From NCBI GenBank assembly GCA_902798755.1, contig CADBYC010000009.1, forward strand, positions 58,778-108,084: 49,307 nt of DNA, written 5' to 3'. The notes under the pieces are model-generated. The model searched no databases, was not told the origin of the DNA, and saw only the letters and a program-made list of their open reading frames with translations. Each line of letters begins with the position of its first letter. Positions within the stretch are counted from its first letter, which is position 1. This document shows, in pieces, positions 1-8,133 of this stretch. Position numbers and translations under genes: made by a program. This DNA is from an uncultured Ruminococcus sp. Its GTDB lineage: Bacteria; Bacillota; Clostridia; Oscillospirales; Acutalibacteraceae.

Positions 1-227
1 CCCTGATTTGCTTATACAGAAGAGTGACGGGACTTGAAAGCCCGTTAAGAAAACAGTCCGGTGGACTGTTTTTAGGGCGTGGAGATGATAACAGTTTCGA
101 CAGGAGCAGCGTACAGTTAACGAAAGCGGCTCTTTCCTCCATCTCCCGCGTAGTCACTCGCACCAAATGACGTCCATACGGACGTTCCCTGATTTACTTG
201 TACAAAAGAGTTACGGGACTTGAACCC
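1..227. repeat. Imperfect direct repeat with tRNA T-arm-like sequence
   Basis: Positions 1-43 and 187-227 are two imperfect copies of the same segment, both starting CCCTGATTT and both containing ACGGGACTTGAA. Read on the minus strand, the second copy contains GGGTTCAAGTCCC, which looks like a tRNA T-arm, but no anticodon arm or full cloverleaf can be drawn. A hairpin at about 50-73 (ACAGTCC-GGT-GGACTGT followed by T) resembles a terminator. This 266-base stretch has no credible protein gene. It reads as duplicated RNA-gene debris or a degraded insertion site. Confidence 0.5.
85..153 (+). other. tmRNA-like remnant (5' end joined to a 3' acceptor-like end)
   Basis: GGAGATG followed by ATAACAGTTTCGACAGG resembles the 5' end of tmRNA (acceptor strand plus the conserved TTCGAC). 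CATCTCC at about 145-151 could pair with it as the 3' acceptor strand. The roughly 300 nt expected between them (tag ORF, pseudoknots, T-arm) are missing and CCA does not follow directly, so this is at best a fragment. A chance resemblance cannot be excluded. Confidence 0.25.
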
Positions 228-266
228 ATTTTTAATACTTTATCAATTTATATATAGAGGTAATCT

Positions 267-1124
267 ATGTTCCATGTATCTTTTCCGGGGCTTGGTATCA
301 ACGACCTGCCCATCAACCGCGTTGCCTTTTCGATAGGCTCGTTCAATGTGTATTGGTACGGTATCCTGATCGCGACAGGTCTGCTGCTCGCTGTTTTGTA
401 CGCGTACCTTAACGCTCATCGTTATGACGTTGACCGCAATAAGCTGATCGACTGTGTGATCGTCGGTATCGTGACGTCCATCATCGGCGCGCGCGCGTAT
501 TATGTTATCTTTAAATGGGATTACTTCTCGGCGCATCCTTCTGAGATCATTGATATCCGTGACGGCGGCATCGCGATCTACGGCGCAATTATCGGCGCTC
601 TGATCGGCGGTCTGATCATGGCGAAGATCCGCAAGATGAAGTTTTTGCCTATCCTCGATATCACGTTGACGTCTTTCCTGATCGGTCAGGCGCTCGGTCG
701 CTGGGGCAACTTCTTCAATCAGGAGGCGTTTGGTACGCCTACCGATAACGTGTTCCGCATGGTGAGCGAGAACACCGGCGGGGTAGGGGTACACCCCTGC
801 TTCTTATATGAATCCGTCTGGTGCGCGCTGGGATTCTTGTTCCTGTTCATCTTCAATCGCAAATTCCAGAAGTATCACGGACAGGTTTTCTATCTGTATC
901 TCGTATGGTACGGCTTGGAGCGCACCGTTGTAGAGGGCTTGCGCACCGACAGCCTGTATCTGCCGTTCCAAGTATTCGGCTATGACATCCGCGTATCTCA
1001 GGTGTTGTCCGCGGTATTGGTGATCGTCGGCATCGTTCTTTTGATCGTCAACCGTAAGAAGGATGACGGCATGAAGGGCAGAGTATTTGAAAAAACTTTT
1101 AAGAAATCAGAAAAAAGGGGTTAA
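267..1124 (+). CDS. lgt: Prolipoprotein diacylglyceryl transferase
   Basis: Lgt transfers diacylglycerol from phosphatidylglycerol to the lipobox cysteine of prolipoproteins in the cytoplasmic membrane, the first step of lipoprotein maturation. The 285-aa length is normal. Several hydrophobic segments are visible, and the family signature GRWGNFFNQEAFG lies near residue 145. The N-terminal region (VYWYGILIATG) is also typical. The ATG at 267 follows an AGAGGTAA ribosome site. folD starts 3 nt after the stop, so the two genes are co-transcribed. A client is encoded in this window, the lipoprotein at 14640-15158. Confidence 0.95.
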   Translation: MFHVSFPGLGINDLPINRVAFSIGSFNVYWYGILIATGLLLAVLYAYLNAHRYDVDRNKLIDCVIVGIVTSIIGARAYYVIFKWDYFSAHPSEIIDIRDGGIAIYGAIIGALIGGLIMAKIRKMKFLPILDITLTSFLIGQALGRWGNFFNQEAFGTPTDNVFRMVSENTGGVGVHPCFLYESVWCALGFLFLFIFNRKFQKYHGQVFYLYLVWYGLERTVVEGLRTDSLYLPFQVFGYDIRVSQVLSAVLVIVGIVLLIVNRKKDDGMKGRVFEKTFKKSEKRG

Positions 1125-1127
1125 ATC

Positions 1128-1976
1128 ATGTTTCAGTTGATCGATGGTAAATTAGTATCTCAAAGCGTCAAAGACAGGATCAAGGATGAGGTCGCCGTAT
1201 TGAAGGAGCAGGGGAAAGAGATCACCCTTGCGGTCATCATCGTCGGCGACGATCCCGCGTCCCGCGTCTATGTCAATAATAAGAAGAAAGCCTGCGAGTA
1301 CGTCGGCTTCCGTTCGCTCGAGTACGCGCTTCCCGCAGAGACGACTCAGGAGGAGCTGATCGCTCTGATCAAGGAGCTCAACGACAGGGACGACGTCAAC
1401 GGTATCCTCTGTCAGCTGCCTGTGCCGAAGCACATTGACGATAAGGCGGTCATCGCCGCGATCTCTGTCGAAAAGGACGTGGACGCGTTCTCTTCCTATA
1501 ACGTCGGCAAGATCATGATCGGCGACTATGATTTCCTGCCCTGCACTCCCGCGGGCGTGATGGAAATGCTCCATTACTACGATATCGCTGTAGAGGGCAA
1601 GAACTGCGTCGTTATCGGCAGAAGCAATATCGTCGGCAAGCCGATGTCCATGCTCTTGCTGCATGAGAACGGTACCGTGACCATCACTCACAGCCGCACC
1701 AAGAACCTCGCTGATATCACCAAACAGGCGGATATCCTCGTCGCCGCTGTCGGCAGAGCAAAGTTTGTCACTGCCGATATGGTCAAGGACGGCGCTGTGG
1801 TGATCGACGTCGGTATGAACCGTGACGAGAACGGAAAGCTCTGCGGTGATGTGGATTTTGATTCTGTAAAAGAAAAATGCTCTTATATCACTCCCGTGCC
1901 CGGCGGCGTAGGTCCCATGACGATCGCCATGCTGATGCAGAATACGTTAAAGGCGTATCATATCCAGAATAAATAA
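1128..1976 (+). CDS. folD: Bifunctional methylenetetrahydrofolate dehydrogenase/cyclohydrolase
   Basis: FolD interconverts 5,10-methylene-THF and 10-formyl-THF using NADP+, feeding purine and formyl-Met synthesis in the cytosol. The protein has 282 aa, the usual length. Visible signatures are YVNNKKKACEYVGF with the catalytic lysine, GILCQLPVPKH, the nucleotide-binding GRSNIVGKP and the C-terminal PVPGGVGPMTIAML. It sits directly behind lgt with 3 nt between them. The downstream region is a MITE-like repeat, which could fold into a terminator-like structure but lacks a clear U-run. Confidence 0.97.
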   Translation: MFQLIDGKLVSQSVKDRIKDEVAVLKEQGKEITLAVIIVGDDPASRVYVNNKKKACEYVGFRSLEYALPAETTQEELIALIKELNDRDDVNGILCQLPVPKHIDDKAVIAAISVEKDVDAFSSYNVGKIMIGDYDFLPCTPAGVMEMLHYYDIAVEGKNCVVIGRSNIVGKPMSMLLLHENGTVTITHSRTKNLADITKQADILVAAVGRAKFVTADMVKDGAVVIDVGMNRDENGKLCGDVDFDSVKEKCSYITPVPGGVGPMTIAMLMQNTLKAYHIQNK

Positions 1977-2139
1977 GGCTCCCTTTGGGAAAGGGAGCTG
2001 TCGCCGCAAGGCGACTGAGGGATTGTATCAATAGAGCGGAGCGACCAACTGATTAAATAGTTTCTCGCTTACGCTCGGTCAATTCTACAATCCCTCCGCT
2101 TCGTAAACTCAGCACCTCCCTTTACCAAAGGGAGGCTGA
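1976..2139. repeat. MITE-like inverted-repeat element (family A, complete copy)
   Basis: The left end GGCTCCCTTTGGGAAAGGGAG and right end CTCCCTTTACCAAAGGGAGG are self-complementary arms that also pair with each other. A second inner inverted pair (GAGGGATTGTA / TACAATCCCTC) brackets a 50-bp core. No coding capacity is seen. Partial relatives occur at about 5066-5160, 6070-6115 and 24005-24047. It fills most of the gap between folD and the rplU promoter. Confidence 0.75.
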
Positions 2140-2148
2140 AACTTTTTC

Positions 2149-2177
2149 TTGACAAGCTAGAGCCTTTATGATATAGT
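2149..2177 (+). promoter_or_regulatory. Sigma-A promoter of the rplU operon
   Basis: A perfect -35 TTGACA (2149-2154) is followed by a 17-bp spacer and -10 TATAGT (2172-2177). Transcription should begin near 2184, giving a leader of about 108 nt before rplU. Confidence 0.85.
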
Positions 2178-2183
2178 ATATAA

Positions 2184-2290
2184 GCCGCATACTGTGGGTC
2201 TGTTAAGTGCGCGTAAAATTGCTTATACTATTTATATAAGCGAGTTCGCCGCCACCCAAGAGTAGCGAGTCTAAGTAAAAGGAATGATAA
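2184..2290 (+). promoter_or_regulatory. L21 ribosomal-protein leader (autoregulatory RNA)
   Basis: The leader contains a 7-bp hairpin (GCTTATA / TATAAGC, 2221-2241) followed by TCGCCGCCACCCAAGAGTAG, which resembles the 3' part of the L21 leader motif found upstream of rplU in Firmicutes. The position between promoter and rplU fits feedback control by L21. The assignment rests on memory of the motif and on context. Confidence 0.65.
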
Positions 2291-2291
2291 A

Positions 2292-2600
2292 ATGTTCGCA
2301 GTAATCGAGACCGGCGGTAAGCAGTACAAGGTTTCTCAGGGCGACGTCATCTATGTCGAGAAGCTCGACGCAGAGAACGGCGCTACCGTAGAATTTGACG
2401 TAGTCGCTGTTTCTACCGACGACGGTATCAAGGCCGGCACACCTTATGTTGACGGCGCAAAGGTTTCCGCTGAGGTCATCAAGACCGATAAGGCGAAGAA
2501 GATCTATGTATCCACCTACAAGCCTAAGAAGGGTGAGAAGAGAAAGATGGGTCACCGTCAGCCTTACACTAAGGTTGAAATCAAGGCGATCAACGCCTGA
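2292..2600 (+). CDS. rplU: 50S ribosomal protein L21
   Basis: L21 binds 23S rRNA in the large subunit. The protein has 102 aa and starts [20 protein letters not shown], the canonical L21 N-terminus; the C-terminal [17 protein letters not shown] matches the family signature. It is first in the classic Firmicute order rplU-prp-rpmA, and its stop overlaps the prp start by 1 nt. A strong promoter and an L21-type leader precede it. Confidence 0.98.
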   Translation: MFAVIETGGKQYKVSQGDVIYVEKLDAENGATVEFDVVAVSTDDGIKAGTPYVDGAKVSAEVIKTDKAKKIYVSTYKPKKGEKRKMGHRQPYTKVEIKAINA

Positions 2601-2917
2601 TGATCAAGGTCGAATTTTTCGGTACTGAGCTTATTTACGGCTTTCACATCATGGGCCATTCGGAAATGAATCCCGAGGGACCGGAAATATTATGCGCCGC
2701 TGTTTCAAGCGCCGCGTATATGACAGCTAACGCTATCACCGAGGTAATCGGTCTGAAGCCTGTTCTTTTGAATAGGGACGGCAATATGTACCTGAAAGTT
2801 AAGACTGAACAGGAAGCTGAACAATGCCGTGTTCTTTTTGACGGCTTAAAGCTTCATCTTCGCGAAATAGCGAAGGACTATCCAAAGTACTTGAAAATTA
2901 GAAATTCGGAGGTGTAA
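2600..2917 (+). CDS. prp: Ribosomal-processing cysteine protease Prp
   Basis: Prp (YsxB/DUF464 family) removes the N-terminal extension of L27 in Firmicutes. The 105-aa protein shows the catalytic His in FHIMGHSEM and the catalytic Cys in [13 protein letters not shown], with the usual spacing. It overlaps rplU by 1 nt and sits directly before rpmA, whose product carries the matching cleavage site. Translational coupling is likely. Confidence 0.95.
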   Translation: MIKVEFFGTELIYGFHIMGHSEMNPEGPEILCAAVSSAAYMTANAITEVIGLKPVLLNRDGNMYLKVKTEQEAEQCRVLFDGLKLHLREIAKDYPKYLKIRNSEV

Positions 2918-2921
2918 GGTA

Positions 2922-3206
2922 ATGCTTAAAATAAATCTGCAGTTGTTCGCTCATAAAAAAGGTATGGGTTCAACTAAGAACGGTCGTGACAGCGAGTCTA
3001 AGCGTCTTGGCGTTAAGCGCGCTGACGGTCAGTTCGTATTAGCCGGCAATATCCTCGTTAAGCAGAGAGGTACACACATCCACCCCGGTAACAATGTTGG
3101 CCGCGGTTCCGATGATTCTCTCTTCGCTAAGGTTGACGGCGTAGTACGCTTTGAGCGTATGGGCAAAGACAGAAAGCGCGCCAGCGTTTATCCTGTTGAG
3201 CAGTAA
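2922..3206 (+). CDS. rpmA: 50S ribosomal protein L27 with cleavable N-terminal extension
   Basis: L27 reaches the peptidyl-transferase centre. The 94-aa protein starts [20 protein letters not shown], which has the extra N-terminal peptide typical of Firmicutes with Prp; by analogy to Staphylococcus, cleavage should fall after LQLF and expose AHKKG. The rest ([30 protein letters not shown]) is standard L27. It is last gene of the rplU operon and is followed by a terminator. Confidence 0.98.
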   Translation: MLKINLQLFAHKKGMGSTKNGRDSESKRLGVKRADGQFVLAGNILVKQRGTHIHPGNNVGRGSDDSLFAKVDGVVRFERMGKDRKRASVYPVEQ

Positions 3207-3213
3207 TTGACTT

Positions 3214-3245
3214 TTGGGGCGGTTTGAAACCGCCCTTTTCTTTTA
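3214..3245 (+). terminator. Rho-independent terminator of rplU-prp-rpmA
   Basis: A GC-rich stem GGGCGG-TTTGAAA-CCGCCC is followed by TTTTCTTTT, 10 nt after the rpmA stop. Confidence 0.85.
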
Positions 3246-5065
<1,820 letters not shown>

Positions 5066-5080
<15 letters not shown>

Positions 5081-5160
5081 GGTGAGATTCTGTCCAAATC
5101 TTTGATTTGGGGAACAGAATCCATACACCGGAGGAGCTCCCGCGAATAGCGGGTGAGGGT
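5066..5160. repeat. Degenerate MITE-like element containing the mrnC stop
   Basis: GGCTTCCTTTTCCTAAGG resembles the family A left end and GGAGGAGCTCCCGCGAATAGCGGGTGAGGG its other end. The middle (TCTGTCCAAATC-TTTGATTTGGGGAACAGA) is another inverted repeat, also seen in variant form at about 31980-32010. It spans most of the gap before the YitT-family gene. Confidence 0.5.
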
Positions 5161-5211
5161 TGCGAAACAGATCCTATTTGTTTTGTAACAGCGATATGAA
5201 AGCGTGATCAT

Positions 5212-6084
5212 ATGAAATTAACCGACAGAGTGAAACGAAACGCCGTGGACTATCTCTTGATGTTCCTCGGAGCTGTTTTGTACGCTCTGTCGGTTTCCTA
5301 TTTTACCGCGCCGAATGAGATCGCGCCAGGCGGCGTGACGGGTATCTCGACGATGCTCAATCACCTGTTCGCGACTCCCATCGGCATTACATCCTTACTG
5401 CTGAATATCCCGCTGTTCATCTGGGGCGCGGTGGAGAGCGGCAGGCGTTTTATCCTGCGCACGATCATTGCCACGGCAATGGTATCGCTGTTGATCGACC
5501 TCTTTCAACTGCCCGCAATCACCTATCATGGTGAGCGGATCATCGCCGCTGTGTTTGGCGGTATTTTGTCGGGCACAGGTCTGGGTTTGATCCTGCTGCG
5601 CGGCGGCAGTACAGGCGGCACGGATATCATCGCCCGCAATCTGAATCGCCGATTTCCGTATCTTAGCGTCGGCAGGATCGTCCTGATCTCCGACGCGGTC
5701 GTTGTGGCGCTGTCCGCGCTCGTCTACGGCAACATCGAGAACGCGCTCTATGCCGTGATCGCGATCTTTACGTCCTCCAAGCTGATCGACGCGGTCGTGT
5801 TTGGCTTGTCGCGCGACAACGGCAAGCTGATGATCATTATTACAACTATGCCCGATGAAGTGACTGAGGTACTGACAACGAAGGTGAATAGGGGAGTGAC
5901 CGTTCTCTCCGCGCGGGGCGGCTACAGCCATACCGCCCGCGGGGTTATCCTATGCGCCGTCCGACCGCATGACGCTTACCGTGTCAAGACTGCAGTGACG
6001 GAGACCGACGAACAGGCGTTCATGATCACCGTACCCGCTACCGCCATAGCGGGATTGGGGTTTTCACAAGGCTCCCTTTCCTAA
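5212..6084 (+). CDS. YitT family membrane protein
   Basis: This 290-aa protein belongs to the YitT/YpjC family (DUF161 membrane part plus a C-terminal DUF2179 cytosolic domain), whose role is unknown although transport has been suggested. About five or six hydrophobic segments are visible, with the family motifs APGGVTGISTML and LRGGSTGGTDIIA. The last residues (FSQGSLS) and the stop lie inside a family A repeat end (GGCTCCCTTTCCTAAGGGAG), so the C-terminus is partly repeat-derived. No sequence evidence ties it to its neighbours. Confidence 0.9.
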   Translation: MKLTDRVKRNAVDYLLMFLGAVLYALSVSYFTAPNEIAPGGVTGISTMLNHLFATPIGITSLLLNIPLFIWGAVESGRRFILRTIIATAMVSLLIDLFQLPAITYHGERIIAAVFGGILSGTGLGLILLRGGSTGGTDIIARNLNRRFPYLSVGRIVLISDAVVVALSALVYGNIENALYAVIAIFTSSKLIDAVVFGLSRDNGKLMIIITTMPDEVTEVLTTKVNRGVTVLSARGGYSHTARGVILCAVRPHDAYRVKTAVTETDEQAFMITVPATAIAGLGFSQGSLS

Positions 6085-6115
6085 GGGAGCTGTCAGCGAA
6101 GCTGACTGAGGGTTC
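6070..6115. repeat. Partial family A repeat overlapping the YitT-family stop
   Basis: GGCTCCCTTTCCTAAGGGAG followed by CTGTCAGCGAAGCTGACTGAGGG matches the left half of the element at 1976-2139, with base changes in the small inner hairpin. The TAA inside its first arm ends the upstream gene. Confidence 0.65.
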
Positions 6116-6151
6116 CTGTAAAGCAGAAGTATAAAAAACTCCCTTTAAACC

Positions 6152-6180
6152 TTGACAAATCCGATTTTATCCACTATAAT
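6152..6180 (+). promoter_or_regulatory. Consensus sigma-A promoter of rpsF-ssb-rpsR
   Basis: TTGACA (6152-6157), a 17-bp spacer, and TATAAT (6175-6180) form a full consensus. The leader of about 90 nt holds a perfect 8-bp hairpin (GCGCTATA / TATAGCGC, 6227-6250) and a weaker GTTATG/CATAAC pair. This may be an S6:S18 autoregulatory leader, but I cannot confirm the motif. Confidence 0.85.
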
Positions 6181-6275
6181 AACTCATGTTATGCGTGTTA
6201 GTATGCCCATAACGAAAATAAACCTTGCGCTATATAGATCTGTATAGCGCCAATAGTCCATAAGGAGGTGTAAAC

Positions 6276-6671
6276 ATGGCATTGAAGGCTAATTACGAGA
6301 CCGTAATGGTTATTTCAATGAAGCAGGGCGAGGAAGGCATTCAGGCTCTCATCGAGAAGTTCAAGGCTCTCATCGAGAAGCACGCTACTCTGCAGAGTGT
6401 TGACGAATGGGGCAAGCGTAAGCTGGCTTATCTCATCAACAAGGAATCTGAGGGTTACTATGTGCTGATGAACTTCGAGAGCGAAGCTGAGTTCCCCGCA
6501 GAGCTCGATCGTATCTACAAGATCACCGACGGCGTTATCCGCTCATTGATCATCCGTAAGCCCGAGGGCGCTGAGGCTCCCGCCGATAAGGCTGAGGAGA
6601 CCAAGGCTGAGGAAGCTCCCGCTGAGGAGACTCCTGCTGCAGAAGCTCCCGCTGAGGAAGCTGCTGAATAA
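6276..6671 (+). CDS. rpsF: 30S ribosomal protein S6 with acidic Ala/Glu tail
   Basis: S6 pairs with S18 on the 30S platform. The first 95 or so residues (NYETVMVISMKQ, VDEWGKRKLAYLINKESEGYYV) are a standard S6. A further 35 residues form a low-complexity tail of Ala, Glu and Pro (EEAPAEETPAAEAPAEEAAE), making the protein 131 aa. The start follows a strong AAGGAGGTG ribosome site. It is the first gene of rpsF-ssb-rpsR. Confidence 0.97.
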   Translation: MALKANYETVMVISMKQGEEGIQALIEKFKALIEKHATLQSVDEWGKRKLAYLINKESEGYYVLMNFESEAEFPAELDRIYKITDGVIRSLIIRKPEGAEAPADKAEETKAEEAPAEETPAAEAPAEEAAE

Positions 6672-6733
6672 TCAGACTAAGACGAATAAGATTTGACACA
6701 CGACTTTTTTAAGTCGGAACGAAAGGATTAATT

Positions 6734-7246
6734 ATGCTTAACAGAGTAGTATTGATGGGTCGCTTAGTCGCTGACCCTGAGTTAAAGACAACCAACACCG
6801 GCATTTCCGTTACCTCTTTCCGTATCGCGGTCGACCGCAGCTATGTGAAAGCAGGCGAACAGCGTCAGGCAGATTTCTTTGATATCGTCGCGTGGCGCAG
6901 CTCGGCGGAATTCGTATGCCGCAATTTCTCCAAAGGCTCTCTGATCGCAATCGACGGCCAGCTCCAGTCCCGTCAGTATCAGACGAAGGACGGTCAGAAC
7001 CGTACCGCGATCGAGGTGGTCGCTGATAACGTCAGCTTCACCGGCGAGCGCCGCGATACTTCCGGCACTTACGGCAACAGCTACGGCGGCGGCTACAATC
7101 AGGCTTCGCCCAACACGCGTGCTGCGAATACCTACGGCGGCTCTCAGGCAGCTCCCGAAGCTCCCGCACAGCAGCCTCCCGCATATTCCGCAGGCGCTCC
7201 TGATGATTTCCAGGCAATGCCTTTGGACGACGACTTACCGTTCTAA
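6734..7246 (+). CDS. ssb: Single-stranded DNA-binding protein
   Basis: SSB coats ssDNA and recruits replication and repair proteins. The 170-aa protein has an OB fold (MLNRVVLMGRLVADPELK, SFRIAVDR, FFDIVAWRSSAEFV), a Gly/Asn/Gln/Pro-rich linker from about residue 110, and the acidic docking tip DDDLPF. Its place between rpsF and rpsR is the common bacterial arrangement. A 40-bp interspersed repeat lies between it and rpsR. Confidence 0.97.
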   Translation: MLNRVVLMGRLVADPELKTTNTGISVTSFRIAVDRSYVKAGEQRQADFFDIVAWRSSAEFVCRNFSKGSLIAIDGQLQSRQYQTKDGQNRTAIEVVADNVSFTGERRDTSGTYGNSYGGGYNQASPNTRAANTYGGSQAAPEAPAQQPPAYSAGAPDDFQAMPLDDDLPF

Positions 7247-7255
7247 ATACTCTAT

Positions 7256-7293
7256 GTCATTGCGAGGCTCCGAAGGAGCCGTGGCAATCCCAC
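7256..7293. repeat. 40-bp interspersed repeat, copy 1
   Basis: GTCATTGCGAGGCTCCGAAG followed by GAGCCGTGGCAATCCCA. A central hairpin (GGCTCC-GAA-GGAGCC) is flanked by ATTGCGA and TGGCAAT. This copy lies within the rpsF operon between ssb and rpsR. Other copies occur at 25928, 28415, 29725, 29812, 31898, 32066, 35989, 36041, 37739 and 39189. Confidence 0.75.
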
Positions 7294-7360
7294 AAAGAAG
7301 AGCTGAGCTTTTCTGAAAGCATGACATAATAACTTCTAATTTACGAAAGGAGAACCCAAC

Positions 7361-7594
7361 ATGGCTGATAGACCTATGGGTAACAGACGCCGCCGTAAGG
7401 TTTGCGGTTTCTGTGTAGATAAGGTTGAGCATATCGACTATAAGGATATCGCTCGTCTGCGCCGCTATATGTCCGAGCGCGCTAAGATCCTGCCCCGCCG
7501 CGTAACCGGTACCTGCGCCGCGCATCAGCGCGACCTGACCACCGCCATCAAACGCGCGCGCCAGCTGGCTCTTTTACCTTATACTTCAGACTGA
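7361..7594 (+). CDS. rpsR: 30S ribosomal protein S18
   Basis: S18 binds next to S6 on the 30S platform. The 77-aa protein is basic and carries the typical [20 protein letters not shown] and [20 protein letters not shown] blocks. An AAAGGAG ribosome site precedes the ATG. It ends the rpsF-ssb-rpsR operon and is followed by a terminator. Confidence 0.98.
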   Translation: MADRPMGNRRRRKVCGFCVDKVEHIDYKDIARLRRYMSERAKILPRRVTGTCAAHQRDLTTAIKRARQLALLPYTSD

Positions 7595-7612
7595 TAACTG
7601 AAATGTACTTCT

Positions 7613-7640
7613 AAAGGCTCCTTTTCGGGAGCCTTTTTAC
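7613..7640 (+). terminator. Terminator of the rpsF operon
   Basis: The stem AAGGCTCC-TTTTC-GGGAGCCTT is followed by TTTTACTTT, 19 nt after the rpsR stop. Confidence 0.85.
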
Positions 7641-7769
7641 TTTATCTGATAAATAGGGGTCAGAATAGGGGAGACCACTACATTTTGTGTTTCTGCACGA
7701 ACGGACGAGTAAAGATATGTACGATTTTCACAAAAACTCAAAAAAATTTTAAAATCCTGTAACAATTCA

Positions 7770-7798
7770 TTGACTATTTGACCCTGATTTGCTATAAT
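7770..7798 (+). promoter_or_regulatory. Promoter of giant-protein operon 1
   Basis: TTGACT (7770-7775), a 17-bp spacer, and TATAAT (7793-7798). It would give a long leader of about 330 nt before the start at 8134. The rest of the 540-bp gap holds the elements shared with operon 2 (7903-7914, 7979-8006, 8071-8110); I see no gene in it. Confidence 0.65.
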
Positions 7799-7978
7799 GC
7801 TAATATAAATAACAGGATGATAAGGGTTACTCTGCCCTTTTGCAGCAAAAATGCATCAAAATGAACAATTTTATAACGCTGAGATCGCGTACATAAAATT
7901 GCCATTTTGTGCATGTTGCACAAAAGCAAAAACCTGAATTTGTCCGATAGTAATGAGAATTTCAGCAATTTCTCAAAA

Positions 7979-8006
7979 TGCATATATGCAGCATATATGC
8001 AGCATA
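7979..8006. promoter_or_regulatory. Double palindrome operator-like site, copy 1
   Basis: Two 10-bp palindromes GCATATATGC (7980-7989 and 7991-8000) sit 11 bp apart, about one helical turn, followed by the half-site GCAT. The same arrangement with the same spacing lies upstream of the second giant gene (24139-24169). Just upstream, CATTTTGTGCAT (7903-7914) is also shared. A binding site for a dimeric regulator is the simplest reading; the regulator is unknown. Confidence 0.6.
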
Positions 8007-8070
8007 ACAGCGCATATTTACACCGAATTGTCCTTGGAACTTCGATGATCTCATTCGTAATAAAGGCATC

Positions 8071-8110
8071 AATTCTGTACTCTTTACAGATTTATTATAG
8101 ATCGCAAAAA
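8071..8110 (+). promoter_or_regulatory. Conserved leader block upstream of giant gene 1
   Basis: AATTCTGTACTCTTTACAGA followed by TTTATTATAGATCGCAAAAA is nearly identical to the minus-strand block at 24085-24125. It lies 24 nt before the start codon and could hold a second, activator-dependent -10 (TATTAT here, TATAAT in the other copy) or an RNA element. The RBS and start context GGAGGAAACCTTATGAAATC are shared too. Confidence 0.55.
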
Positions 8111-8133
8111 ATCTTTTATAGGGAGGAAACCTT

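Noticed and set aside
7980-8000. CRISPR-like repeats from the GCATATATGC units
   Set aside because: There are only two adjacent palindromes with a 1-bp gap, no spacers of regular size and no cas genes; an operator is a better fit.
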